This document shows, piece by piece, positions 56,272 to 64,000 of a DNA stretch of 64,000 nucleotides (the first letter of the stretch is position 1; each line of letters opens with the position of its first letter). The DNA comes from Rhodococcus sp. PAMC28707. Its GTDB lineage: Bacteria > Actinomycetota > Actinomycetes > Mycobacteriales > Mycobacteriaceae. The notes below the pieces were generated by a model. That model was not told where the DNA came from and did not search any database. It was given only the letters and a program-made list of their open reading frames with translations. The DNA lies in assembly GCF_004795915.1 (NCBI RefSeq), contig NZ_CP039253.1, positions 744,001 to 808,000 of the forward strand, in the 5' to 3' direction. The translations under genes were made by a program, and so were the position numbers.

Positions 56272-56775
56272 TCGAAGGCGTGGATCTAGCCGATGCAGTT
56301 CGACGTCGTGCAAAATCCCGTCGCTGATTTCGGCTGTCAGATAGGTGCAGAACGGCTGCTTGCGTCTGTCGGTAGGTGAACCAGGGTTGAGCAGCCGCAC
56401 ACCGGTGTCCGTCACGGTATCCCACGGAATATGACTGTGTCCGAACACCAGAACATCGATGCTCGGGTACTTCGCTGCCATCCGCTGTTCGCGTCCGGCT
56501 GAGCTGCCCGTCTCATGAACGACGGCAATCCGAACCCCGTCCAACGTGACTCGTGCGCATTCGGGCATCCGGGCACGGAGATCGTCACCATCATTGTTGC
56601 CCCAGCATGCGATCAACCTCTTCGACCTGGCAGAAATCTCCTCGAACACGGTCAGATCGACCCAGTCGCCAGCATGAATCACCACATCGGCGTCGTCGAT
56701 GGCCGTCCACACTTGCTCCGGCAACACCCGAGCCCGAGTGGGGACATGGGTGTCCGCGAGCAGAAGCAGTTTCAC
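56257..56775 (-). CDS. YfcE/MJ0936-type metallophosphoesterase
   Basis: 172 residues, GTG start. Calcineurin-like fold with ADTHVP, HAGDW, WGNNDGD (metal-bridging Asp/Asn) and GHSHIPW, followed by LLNPGSPTDRR. Small soluble phosphodiesterase; substrate unknown. Lies 52 bases after dnaE2 on the same strand. Confidence 0.87.
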   Translation of the reverse strand: MKLLLLADTHVPTRARVLPEQVWTAIDDADVVIHAGDWVDLTVFEEISARSKRLIACWGNNDGDDLRARMPECARVTLDGVRIAVVHETGSSAGREQRMAAKYPSIDVLVFGHSHIPWDTVTDTGVRLLNPGSPTDRRKQPFCTYLTAEISDGILHDVELHRLDPRLRSRAR

Positions 56776-56826
56776 ATCTCACCGAATGCAGGTGCGGTCA
56801 TCGCGTCAGATTATCCCGCCCGGTCT

Positions 56827-59800
56827 CTAACGAAAGTCCCGGGATTTCGACATCACCCGTAGGTCCATGAGCTGCAGATGATCGGCCACCACCGTCGCAG
56901 CACCTTCGGCGTTCTGGACTTTCCCGCGGATGAGCAATGCCGGAGCCGTCAGCGCCAACTTCCGGTACTTGGCCCACAATCCCACCGAGCACACCACGTT
57001 GACCATCCCCGTTTCGTCTTCGAGATTGACGAACGTGACCCCCGCAGCCGTAGCCGGTCGCTGCCGATGCGTCACGGCACCACCGACCAGGACCCGGTCC
57101 CCGTCGGGAACCTGCAGTAGACGATTCGCCGTAATCACCCCCAGCGCATCCAGCTGTTCACGAAAAAATTGAGTCGGGTACGAATCGGGTGAAACTCCAG
57201 TAGCCCAGACGTCCGCCGAGGCCATATCGAGATCGCTCATCCCAGGCAATACCGGCGCTCGAGTGGATGCCCCGAGCCCGGGAAGTAGATGCGCCCTCTC
57301 CCCTGCTGCTGCACCTGCCGCCCAGAGCGCTTCCCGGCGAGTGATCTCGAAACACCCCAATGCTCCTGCGGTAGCAAGTGATTCAGCTTGTGTAGTGGAC
57401 AGTTCGACTCGTCCCGTGAGATCGAGGAACGATACGAACGGACCGCCTGCTGTGCGTGCGTCGACGATGCGTTCGGCAAGATCCTGCCCGATGTACTTCA
57501 CGTCAGCGAGTCCCATACGAATCTCGAGACCCTCGGCAGTGAGATCCGCATACCACGAACTGGCATTGACGTCCGGGCCGTGCACACGCACTCCATGCCG
57601 TCGAGCGTCCGCCACCAGAGACTGCGGTGAGTAGAATCCCATCGGCTGTGCACGCAACAGACCTGCGCAGAACGCGGCAGGATGGTGAAGCTTGAACCAC
57701 GACGAATAGAAGACCAGCGAGGCGAAGCTCTGTGAATGGCTTTCGGGGAAACCGAAATTGGCGAATGCAGAAAGCTTCTCGTAGATTCGATCGGCCGCGT
57801 CACCGGTGATGCCGTGCAGGTCTCGCATTCCATCGTAGAAGCGATCACGTAGCAGGTTCATCTTCTCCGGCGAACGCTTCGACCCCATCGCACGACGAAG
57901 TTGATCGGCGTCGGCAGCGCTGAATCCAGCCACATCGATGGCCATCTGCATCAATTGTTCCTGAAAGAGTGGCACTCCGAGCGTGCGGTCGAGAGCCTTC
58001 TTCAACGACGGATGATCGAATGTGACGGGTTCGATTCCGTTGCGGCGCTTGATATACGGGTGAACGGATCCACCCTGGATCGGACCCGGTCGAATGAGTG
58101 CGACCTCGACCACCAGGTCGTAGAACTCACTCGGCTTCAACCGCGGCAACGTCGCCATCTGGGCTCGGGATTCCACTTGGAACACACCGATCGAATCGGC
58201 CCGCTGCAGCATGTCGTAGACGGCTTTCTCACTCAAATCGATGTCCGCGAGGTCGATGCGTTGCCCTTTGTGCTCGACGAGAAGATCGATCATGTAGTGC
58301 AATGCCGACAACATACCGAGACCGAGCATGTCGAATTTCACCAAACCTACTGCAGCACAATCATCTTTGTCCCATTGCAATACACTACGATTGGCCATCG
58401 TCGCCCATTCGACAGGGCAGACATCGGCAATAGGGCGATCGCAGATCACCATTCCGCCCGAGTGGATACCCAGATGACGGGGGAAGCCTTCGATCTGCTG
58501 GGCAAGTTCGAGAACAGGCTTCGGAATGCCACTGTCTGCCTGATCTCCGACGCCCGACCACCGGGTGACCTGTTTGCTCCAGGCATCCTGTTGCCCCTGC
58601 GAGAACCCGAGCGCACGTGCCATGTCACGTACCGCGGACTTACCTCGGTACGTGATCACGTTCGCCACCTGCGCCGCGTACGCGCGCCCGTACTTCTCGT
58701 ACACGTGCTGAATGGCTTGCTCGCGCCGGTCGGACTCGATGTCGACATCGATATCCGGAGGTCCGTCTCGTTCCGGAGCAAGGAAACGCTCGAAAAGAAG
58801 TTTGTTCGCCACCGGATCGACGTTCGTAATTCCGATGGCGTAACAGACAGCCGAGTTCGCTGCCGAACCTCTTCCTTGACAGAGAATGTCGTGTGTCTTA
58901 CAAAAGTCCACGATGTCGTGCACCACGAGGAAATAACCAGGGAAGTTCAACCGCTCGATGATGTCGAGTTCGTATTCGAGCTGCGAGTAGGCGGCCGGGT
59001 GCGCACTGGGTGTGCCGTATCTGCGCGCAGCACCGTCGAGCGTAAGGGCACGTAGATAGCTGGCTTCGGTGTGGCCGGCAGGCACGTCGAACGGCGGTAG
59101 TTGTGGGGCGATCAGGTGCAGATCGAAAGCACACTCTCGACCCAGTTCGACGGCACCACGAACCGCACCGGGATGATGCTCGAACAATCGAGCCATCTCC
59201 GCGCCGGATCGCAGATACGTACCTCCCGTGGGCGCCAACCACCCCGCGGCGTCGTCCAGACTGCTGCGTGCACGTACCGCTGCCATCGCCATGGCCAAAC
59301 GCCCGCTCCGCGGAGTCGCATAGTGCGCCGCAGTCGTAGCAACGATCGGAAGACCGAATCTCCGTGCCAATTCGGCGAGCGCATCGTTGCGCTCGTCGTC
59401 TTCAGGGATGCCGTGATGAGTCAGTTCCACGGTCACTCGGCCGGCACCGAATCTCTCGATCAGATCCGCCAGAGCCGCACCTGCTGCCTCGACGCCACCG
59501 GCATCCAACGCCCGTCGAACATGCCCTTTTCGACATCCGGTGAGAATCTGCCAATGGCCACCTGCAGCCTCGGACAGGGCGTCGAAATCGTAACGGGGCT
59601 TTCCTTTGACTCCCCCGGCAAGGTGAGCTGCGGCAATTTCACGCGACAGCCGTCGGTACCCCTCTTGCCCACGTGCGAGAACCAGCAGATGAGTACCCTC
59701 CGGATCCAATTCACCTGTCCTCGACATCGTCGTGTCCAACGACAACTCGGCGCCGAAAATGGTCTTGATGCCCAGCGCCTTTGCTGCCTCGGCGAAGCGC

Positions 59801-60111
59801 ACGACACCATAGAAGCCATCGTGGTCGGTGATGGCGACGGCTTCGAGCCCGAGCCGTACTGCTTCTTCGACCATCTCCTCCGGTTGGCTGGCGCCGTCCA
59901 GAAAGCTGAAAGCCGAATGCGCATGTAGCTCCGCGTACGCCGTCGTCGTCGTAGGTTTCGATATCGTCTTCTCGTACGCCGCCCGTTTGCGTGACCACGC
60001 TGGACTGTCACCACCGTCCCCGACGATGTCCACGACTTTCGGATGTGAGGGACGGCCGGACAACACCCGTTCCATTTCCGACCACGTCGGCGGACCGTCG
60101 TTCCATCCCAT
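56827..60111 (-). CDS. dnaE2: Error-prone DNA polymerase DnaE2
   Basis: 1094 residues. Translesion C-family polymerase used after DNA damage. Seen: PHP domain at about 58-260 starting YAELHAHSAFSFLDGAS, palm with the catalytic aspartates in PPDIDVDIESDRREQAI, FPRHLGIHSGGMVI, ALIRPGPIQGGSVHPY, and a C-terminal OB fold (GGAVTHRQRP...). Shorter than DnaE1 and lacking the exonuclease/tau-binding tail, as expected. Start has gagg upstream. A LexA-type SOS box lies 20 bases before the start. imuA/imuB partners are not in the window. Confidence 0.95.
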   Translation of the reverse strand: MGWNDGPPTWSEMERVLSGRPSHPKVVDIVGDGGDSPAWSRKRAAYEKTISKPTTTTAYAELHAHSAFSFLDGASQPEEMVEEAVRLGLEAVAITDHDGFYGVVRFAEAAKALGIKTIFGAELSLDTTMSRTGELDPEGTHLLVLARGQEGYRRLSREIAAAHLAGGVKGKPRYDFDALSEAAGGHWQILTGCRKGHVRRALDAGGVEAAGAALADLIERFGAGRVTVELTHHGIPEDDERNDALAELARRFGLPIVATTAAHYATPRSGRLAMAMAAVRARSSLDDAAGWLAPTGGTYLRSGAEMARLFEHHPGAVRGAVELGRECAFDLHLIAPQLPPFDVPAGHTEASYLRALTLDGAARRYGTPSAHPAAYSQLEYELDIIERLNFPGYFLVVHDIVDFCKTHDILCQGRGSAANSAVCYAIGITNVDPVANKLLFERFLAPERDGPPDIDVDIESDRREQAIQHVYEKYGRAYAAQVANVITYRGKSAVRDMARALGFSQGQQDAWSKQVTRWSGVGDQADSGIPKPVLELAQQIEGFPRHLGIHSGGMVICDRPIADVCPVEWATMANRSVLQWDKDDCAAVGLVKFDMLGLGMLSALHYMIDLLVEHKGQRIDLADIDLSEKAVYDMLQRADSIGVFQVESRAQMATLPRLKPSEFYDLVVEVALIRPGPIQGGSVHPYIKRRNGIEPVTFDHPSLKKALDRTLGVPLFQEQLMQMAIDVAGFSAADADQLRRAMGSKRSPEKMNLLRDRFYDGMRDLHGITGDAADRIYEKLSAFANFGFPESHSQSFASLVFYSSWFKLHHPAAFCAGLLRAQPMGFYSPQSLVADARRHGVRVHGPDVNASSWYADLTAEGLEIRMGLADVKYIGQDLAERIVDARTAGGPFVSFLDLTGRVELSTTQAESLATAGALGCFEITRREALWAAGAAAGERAHLLPGLGASTRAPVLPGMSDLDMASADVWATGVSPDSYPTQFFREQLDALGVITANRLLQVPDGDRVLVGGAVTHRQRPATAAGVTFVNLEDETGMVNVVCSVGLWAKYRKLALTAPALLIRGKVQNAEGAATVVADHLQLMDLRVMSKSRDFR

Positions 60112-60130
60112 ACCGACACCTCACTTTCGT

Positions 60131-60146
60131 TCGAACGTATGTTCCA
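60131..60146 (-). promoter_or_regulatory. SOS box (LexA site) ahead of dnaE2
   Basis: tcgaacgtatgttcca: matches the actinobacterial consensus TCGAAC-N4-GTTCGA except for the fifth base of the second half, with 20 bases to the dnaE2 start. Damage-inducible control of dnaE2 follows from established knowledge. Confidence 0.85.
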
Positions 60147-60238
60147 TTAGACCTCGTGGGTACGACACAAATCAATCTGCCTCGAGGGGCAGTTAGGCTC
60201 GCCGTGACATACAGCAGCCGAAAGAGCCGGAGAAGAAT

Positions 60239-62368
60239 GTGAATCGTTGGGCCTCGTTCGTCGTCTCCCACAAGCGTTGGGTGCTCTCCATCGCGGTGGT
60301 GGTCGTAGCCCTGAGCGGAATATGGGGACTCGGCGTCTTCGGCAAGCTCAGCGAGGGCGGGTTCATCGACCCCGGTAGTGAAGCTGCGGAGGTTTCGGAG
60401 CTCGTCGCAGGATTGGGGCAGCAAACCCCCGATATCGTCGCCATCTACACCGCGCCCGAAGGCAAGAGCATCGACGACATCGCCCCGGACGTCACCTCGG
60501 TACTCGACGCCTTCCAGAACAAGTACGCAGTCGCGAACGTCACCTCCTACTGGACAGCCGATACCGGGACGAAGCAATTCCTGGTCTCGAAAGACCGAAC
60601 GAAGGCACTCGCGACGGTCACTCTCGGCCCCGACTCCGGCATCACCTTCGCCACGTTCGGAGAGATCCCACCGCAGCTCGAGGTACCGGGCGTCACCTCC
60701 CAGTTCGCCGGTGGCTCCGTGGTCGGGGTCTCCTTCAGCCAAACGCTCCAGGAAGATCTGGTTCGCTCGGAAGCCATCGCCATCCCCATCACGCTCGTTC
60801 TGCTGATCGTGATCTTCGGTGGCGTCGTAGCGGCCGCCGTCCCGGTCTTCGTCGGCATCCTGAGTGTCCTGAGTGCGTTGGCAATCCTGCGTACCCTTAC
60901 CTCGTTCACGGAAGTCAGCTCGTTCTCCATCAACGTCGCATCACTTCTGGGTCTCGGGCTCGCCATCGACTACGGGCTGTTCATCGTCAGTCGATATCGA
61001 GAAGAAATGCGCGACGGTGCAACACCGGCCGATGCAGCGATTCGTACAGTTCTGACGGCAGGCAGAACGATCGTCTTCTCGGGTTTGCTGCTGATCTGCG
61101 CCTTTGCCGGCATGCTCGTCTTCCCACAACCGGTGATCAAGTCGCTCGGTTTCGGGGCCATGGCCGCTGTAGCCAGCGCCGCAATCCTGTCGTTGACAGC
61201 GGTGCCCGCATTGCTGGCGATCCTCGGACCACGCATCAATTCTCTGACGTGGAGCAGGACCGCGTCCGATCGAGGTGAGGCGCGCGCCCAGAAGTTCTGG
61301 GGCGGCGTCGTGACCCGAGTGATGCGCAAGCCAGGCATTGTAGCGGCAGTGATCATCGCCGGACTTCTCGTACTGTCGGCTCCGATACTGAAGGTCACAC
61401 TCGGCGAGGTCGACTACACCGCGCTCCCCAAGGACGATCCCGCTCGCGTCGCCGTCGAGACCCTCGGCACCGAGTTCCAATCTTCGGGTGAGAGCGCAAC
61501 GGTCGTACTCCGGGGCCTCGATGGAGCCAAACCCCAGGGCGCGCCGATAGCCGACATCACCCGTCGAGCAGAATCCGTCGACGGCATCGCTCGAGTGTCG
61601 TTCATCGGATCCACAGACGATATCGTCGCTCTGGAAGCAATCTTCAGTGAACCGAGCGACGGTCGTACCGAAGCCGATGCAGCCAGTGCTGCGGTGGCAG
61701 GGCTGCGCGCGATGACGCCACCGGATGGAACCGAGTTGCTCGTCGGTGGCGCACGGGCACTCGTCGACGACGGCAATGCGGCGATCGCCGCATGGCTTCC
61801 GGTCATGATTGCGATCATGGTCGTCTCGACGCTCATCTTGCTCTTCCTGGCATTCGGATCGATCGTGTTGCCGATCAAAGCCGTCCTCATGGCGGGACTC
61901 AGCCTGGGGGCAACATTCGGAGTTCTCACCTGGGTATTCCAGGAAGGACACGGCGCCGATCTTCTCGGGGTGACGCCCGCGCCACTGGAGGCGACCTTCG
62001 TGGTCCTCATCCTCGCTGTGGTCTTCGGCCTGTCGACCGACTACGAAGTGTTCTTGATGTCGCGCATGGTCGAGGCGCGCGCAGGCGGGGCTTCGACGGA
62101 GGAGGCGGTCGTCATCGGCGCCCAGCGCACCGGAAGAATCGTGACAGCGGCCGCACTCATCCTCATCATCGTCACCGGCGCGTTCACCATCTCCGAATTG
62201 TCGATCATGCGGTTCCTGGGGTTCGGTATGATTCTCGCGCTCATCGTCGATGCCACGATCATCCGCATGCTGCTAGTCCCCTCGCTGGTGAAGTTGATGG
62301 GTGAGGCGAACTGGTGGGCTCCGGCGTGGATGAAGAAGGTGCACGAGAAGGTGGGTATCGGTCACTGA
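60239..62368 (+). CDS. MmpL-family RND transporter
   Basis: 709 residues, GTG start with ggagaag nearby. Twelve predicted helices: one near 15-35 and five in 183-320, a central cytosolic/extracellular pair of domains, then the second bundle 371-390 and 515-680. Seen: LGLGLAIDYGLFIVSRYREEM and VVFGLSTDYEVFLMSRMVEAR, the paired Asp-Tyr proton-relay motifs of MmpL proteins that carry lipids or siderophores outward. Closest in style to MmpL11/YdfJ. Divergent from dnaE2; substrate unknown. Confidence 0.9.
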   Translation: MNRWASFVVSHKRWVLSIAVVVVALSGIWGLGVFGKLSEGGFIDPGSEAAEVSELVAGLGQQTPDIVAIYTAPEGKSIDDIAPDVTSVLDAFQNKYAVANVTSYWTADTGTKQFLVSKDRTKALATVTLGPDSGITFATFGEIPPQLEVPGVTSQFAGGSVVGVSFSQTLQEDLVRSEAIAIPITLVLLIVIFGGVVAAAVPVFVGILSVLSALAILRTLTSFTEVSSFSINVASLLGLGLAIDYGLFIVSRYREEMRDGATPADAAIRTVLTAGRTIVFSGLLLICAFAGMLVFPQPVIKSLGFGAMAAVASAAILSLTAVPALLAILGPRINSLTWSRTASDRGEARAQKFWGGVVTRVMRKPGIVAAVIIAGLLVLSAPILKVTLGEVDYTALPKDDPARVAVETLGTEFQSSGESATVVLRGLDGAKPQGAPIADITRRAESVDGIARVSFIGSTDDIVALEAIFSEPSDGRTEADAASAAVAGLRAMTPPDGTELLVGGARALVDDGNAAIAAWLPVMIAIMVVSTLILLFLAFGSIVLPIKAVLMAGLSLGATFGVLTWVFQEGHGADLLGVTPAPLEATFVVLILAVVFGLSTDYEVFLMSRMVEARAGGASTEEAVVIGAQRTGRIVTAAALILIIVTGAFTISELSIMRFLGFGMILALIVDATIIRMLLVPSLVKLMGEANWWAPAWMKKVHEKVGIGH

Positions 62369-62410
62369 GCGCCGCCGGTCACCCTGGTGGGTTCTACCGA
62401 CCTGGCCCGT

Positions 62411-62432
62411 CAACTTACTTCAGAGTAAGTTG
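62411..62432 (+). promoter_or_regulatory. Operator-like inverted repeat before the reductase gene
   Basis: Nine-base perfect arms caacttact and agtaagttg around tcag, ending five bases before the ATG at 62438. Size and position suit a TetR-family repressor site overlapping the promoter or ribosome site. The regulator is not in the window. Confidence 0.6.
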
Positions 62433-62437
62433 TGTCC

Positions 62438-64000
62438 ATGTCGAACTACATTGTCACCGGCGGTACGGGTTTCCTCGGGCAAAATCTGATCCCGCTGCTG
62501 CTCGAGCGCGACCCAGCGGCCGAGATTCACGTGTTGGTTCGCCAGAAGTCGATCGGGAAACTCGAACGGCAGGTCGACATGCTCGCCGACAAGACCCGGA
62601 TTCACCCGTTGATCGGCGATCTCACCGAACCCGATCTTGGATTGGATGCCATCCCGGACGGCATCGACCACATCGTTCACCTGGGCGCCATCTACGACAT
62701 GACCGCCGGTGACGAACAAGCATCGACCAACGTCGAGGGCACCCGTGCGGTGGTGGCACTCGCCGAGCGGACCGGTGCCCGGTTGCACCACATCTCCTCG
62801 ATCGCCGTTGCTGGAAATTACGCAGGGACATTCACCGAAGACGACTTCGACAAAGGACAGAGCTTCCCAACCGCGTATCACCGCACCAAGTTCGAATCCG
62901 AGAAGGTCGTGCGTGAATCCTCGGTCGATTGGCGCGTCTATCGTCCGTCGGTCGTGCTGGGGCACTCCGAAACCGGGGCGATCGACAAGATCGACGGCCC
63001 ATACTTCTTCTTCCCCCTCTTCGCCGCGTTGGCCACACTGCCTACTGCGCTTCCCATCACGGTTCCGAAGATCGGGGCCACCAATCTGGTGCCGGTCGAT
63101 TACGTCGCCACTGCGATCGTGGAATTGATCCACCGAGGCGAGGACGATCAGCGAGTGTTCCACCTGGTCAATACGCAAGCGCAGTCGATGCACGAGGTGT
63201 ATCGCGCATTCTCCGAGGCCGCAGGTTCGAAAGCGAAGGTCATCGACATTCCCGGGGCCGTTGCTGCCGCCGTCGTAGCACCGAAGGCCAACATCGTCCG
63301 CACCGGACGCAACACTCTCCTGGACAGATTCGGCATACCGCCGGTAGTGCTCGAACATCTCACCTTGCCGACGACCTTCGACTCGGCAGCGACCCAGAAA
63401 GCACTGTCGGGCAGCGGAATCACCCCACCACCACTGGCGACCTACGCAGACCGCCTGTGGCAGCACTGGCGCGCGCACCTGGACCCGAACCGCGCACAGC
63501 GCGACGATCCTCGCGGCCCGCTCTTCGGACGACACGTCATCATCACCGGCGGATCCTCCGGCATCGGAAAGGCGAGTGCCGAAGCTGCAGCACGCAAAGG
63601 TGCGACCGTCATTCTGCTTGCCCGCGGTACCGAACAACTCGACTCCGTCGTGGCGAACATCCGCGCTCGAGGTGGTGATGCCTTCGGATACACCTGCGAC
63701 ATCACGGACACCGAGTCGGTCGAGCAGACCGTGAAAACTATTCTGAGCGAACATGATCACGTGGACATGCTGGTCAACAACGCGGGCCGGTCCATCCGTC
63801 GATCGTTGTACCGCTCCACCGATCGACTGCACGACTTCGAGCGCACCATGGCCGTCAACTACTTCGGCGCTGTTCGCCTAGTCCTGGCACTGCTTCCGCA
63901 CATGCGCGAACGCCGCTTCGGGCACATCGTCAACGTCAGTAGCGCAGCAGTGCTCGGTCACGCTCCTCGATTCGCCGCCTACGTAGCCAGCAAGGCCGCA
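62438..64000 (+). CDS. Two-domain short-chain dehydrogenase / fatty acyl-CoA reductase-like protein (3' end outside window)
   Basis: 521 residues visible, frame open to the window edge. N-terminal extended SDR domain: TGGTGFLGQNLIPLLL at 7-22, HLGAIYD, and YHRTK catalytic Tyr/Lys. C-terminal classical SDR domain begins near 365 with IITGGSSGIGKASAEAA, then NNAGRS, NVSSAA and the YVASK catalytic motif at the very end. This fusion matches AcrA1-type (Rv3391) NADPH-dependent fatty acyl-CoA/aldehyde reductases making aldehydes or alcohols for wax esters or other lipids. A hairpin-like operator precedes it. A 470-residue frame on the other strand is only its shadow. Confidence 0.82.
   Translation, partial: MSNYIVTGGTGFLGQNLIPLLLERDPAAEIHVLVRQKSIGKLERQVDMLADKTRIHPLIGDLTEPDLGLDAIPDGIDHIVHLGAIYDMTAGDEQASTNVEGTRAVVALAERTGARLHHISSIAVAGNYAGTFTEDDFDKGQSFPTAYHRTKFESEKVVRESSVDWRVYRPSVVLGHSETGAIDKIDGPYFFFPLFAALATLPTALPITVPKIGATNLVPVDYVATAIVELIHRGEDDQRVFHLVNTQAQSMHEVYRAFSEAAGSKAKVIDIPGAVAAAVVAPKANIVRTGRNTLLDRFGIPPVVLEHLTLPTTFDSAATQKALSGSGITPPPLATYADRLWQHWRAHLDPNRAQRDDPRGPLFGRHVIITGGSSGIGKASAEAAARKGATVILLARGTEQLDSVVANIRARGGDAFGYTCDITDTESVEQTVKTILSEHDHVDMLVNNAGRSIRRSLYRSTDRLHDFERTMAVNYFGAVRLVLALLPHMRERRFGHIVNVSSAAVLGHAPRFAAYVASKAA

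Noticed and set aside
62420-63832. 470-codon open frame on the minus strand
   Set aside because: Shadow of the two-domain reductase read on the plus strand, which has proper SDR motifs and continues beyond the window.

Overview
The window is high-GC actinobacterial DNA. From remembered gene order it tracks the Mycobacterium tuberculosis Rv3296-Rv3391 backbone: lhr, nei2, glpD2, lpdA, amiB1/amiA1, deoD, pmmB, upp, add, deoA, cdd, sdhCDAB, dacB, trpS, icd, metY, metX, folD, mfpA, trmL, dnaE2 and an acyl-CoA reductase. The extra genes (glpK, the inositol cluster, trpS next to xthA, a DUF6764-like secreted protein) and the mycolate-group features (MmpL, SAM-IV riboswitch, MfpA) point to Mycobacteriales, family Nocardiaceae, most likely Rhodococcus or a close relative. 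No rRNA, tRNA, CRISPR array or insertion sequence was recognised.

Layout. 1-3218: DNA repair (C-terminal part of lhr, nei2) and a small membrane protein. 3235-6074: a PucR-type regulator and a CYP125-like cytochrome P450, bracketed by two copies of the last 39 bases of glpD, which looks like an insertion scar. 6036-12127: glycerol use (glpD/glpK divergent), an aminotransferase and an LpdA-type quinone reductase. 12300-15855: gamma-glutamylcyclotransferase-like protein, two M20 amidohydrolases and an enoyl-CoA hydratase-like protein. 15974-26259: nucleoside salvage (deoD-pmmB, upp, add, cdd-deoA). Embedded between upp and the Rv3311-like gene is a four-gene, fully overlapping operon with type VII secretion hallmarks: an EspC-like protein with YxxxD, a WxG/NlpC-P60 protein and two YbaB-fold proteins. 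26522-29936: succinate dehydrogenase, closed by a strong terminator. 30082-35908: myo-inositol catabolism iolG-iolE-iolC-iolB-iolD.

35999-40738: DacB-type carboxypeptidase, YihY/BrkB membrane protein, trpS, xthA and a frameshifted DUF2200 gene. 40756-45352: DUF4173 membrane protein, a two-component system and an MFS transporter. 45527-49869: icd, then metY-metX behind a SAM-IV riboswitch and a 27-residue leader ORF starting Met-Cys-Cys. 49890-53328: folD-DUF3017, mfpA without its usual conservon, trmL, a decaying lipoprotein gene and a secreted low-complexity protein. 53451-62368: ctaD, a sensor-kinase-like protein lacking its histidine and catalytic domain, a metallophosphatase, SOS-controlled dnaE2 and an mmpL gene. 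From 62438 to the window end: a two-domain short-chain reductase behind a likely repressor operator.

Functional links seen here: deoD/pmmB/deoA/cdd/add/upp together recycle purine and pyrimidine nucleosides; glpK/glpD feed glycerol into central metabolism; sdh, icd and ctaD are TCA cycle and respiratory genes; metX and metY are consecutive steps in methionine synthesis. The most unusual items are the type VII-linked NlpC/P60 operon, the glpD-tail duplication around the PucR-P450 pair, and the stacked riboswitch plus Cys leader ahead of metY.
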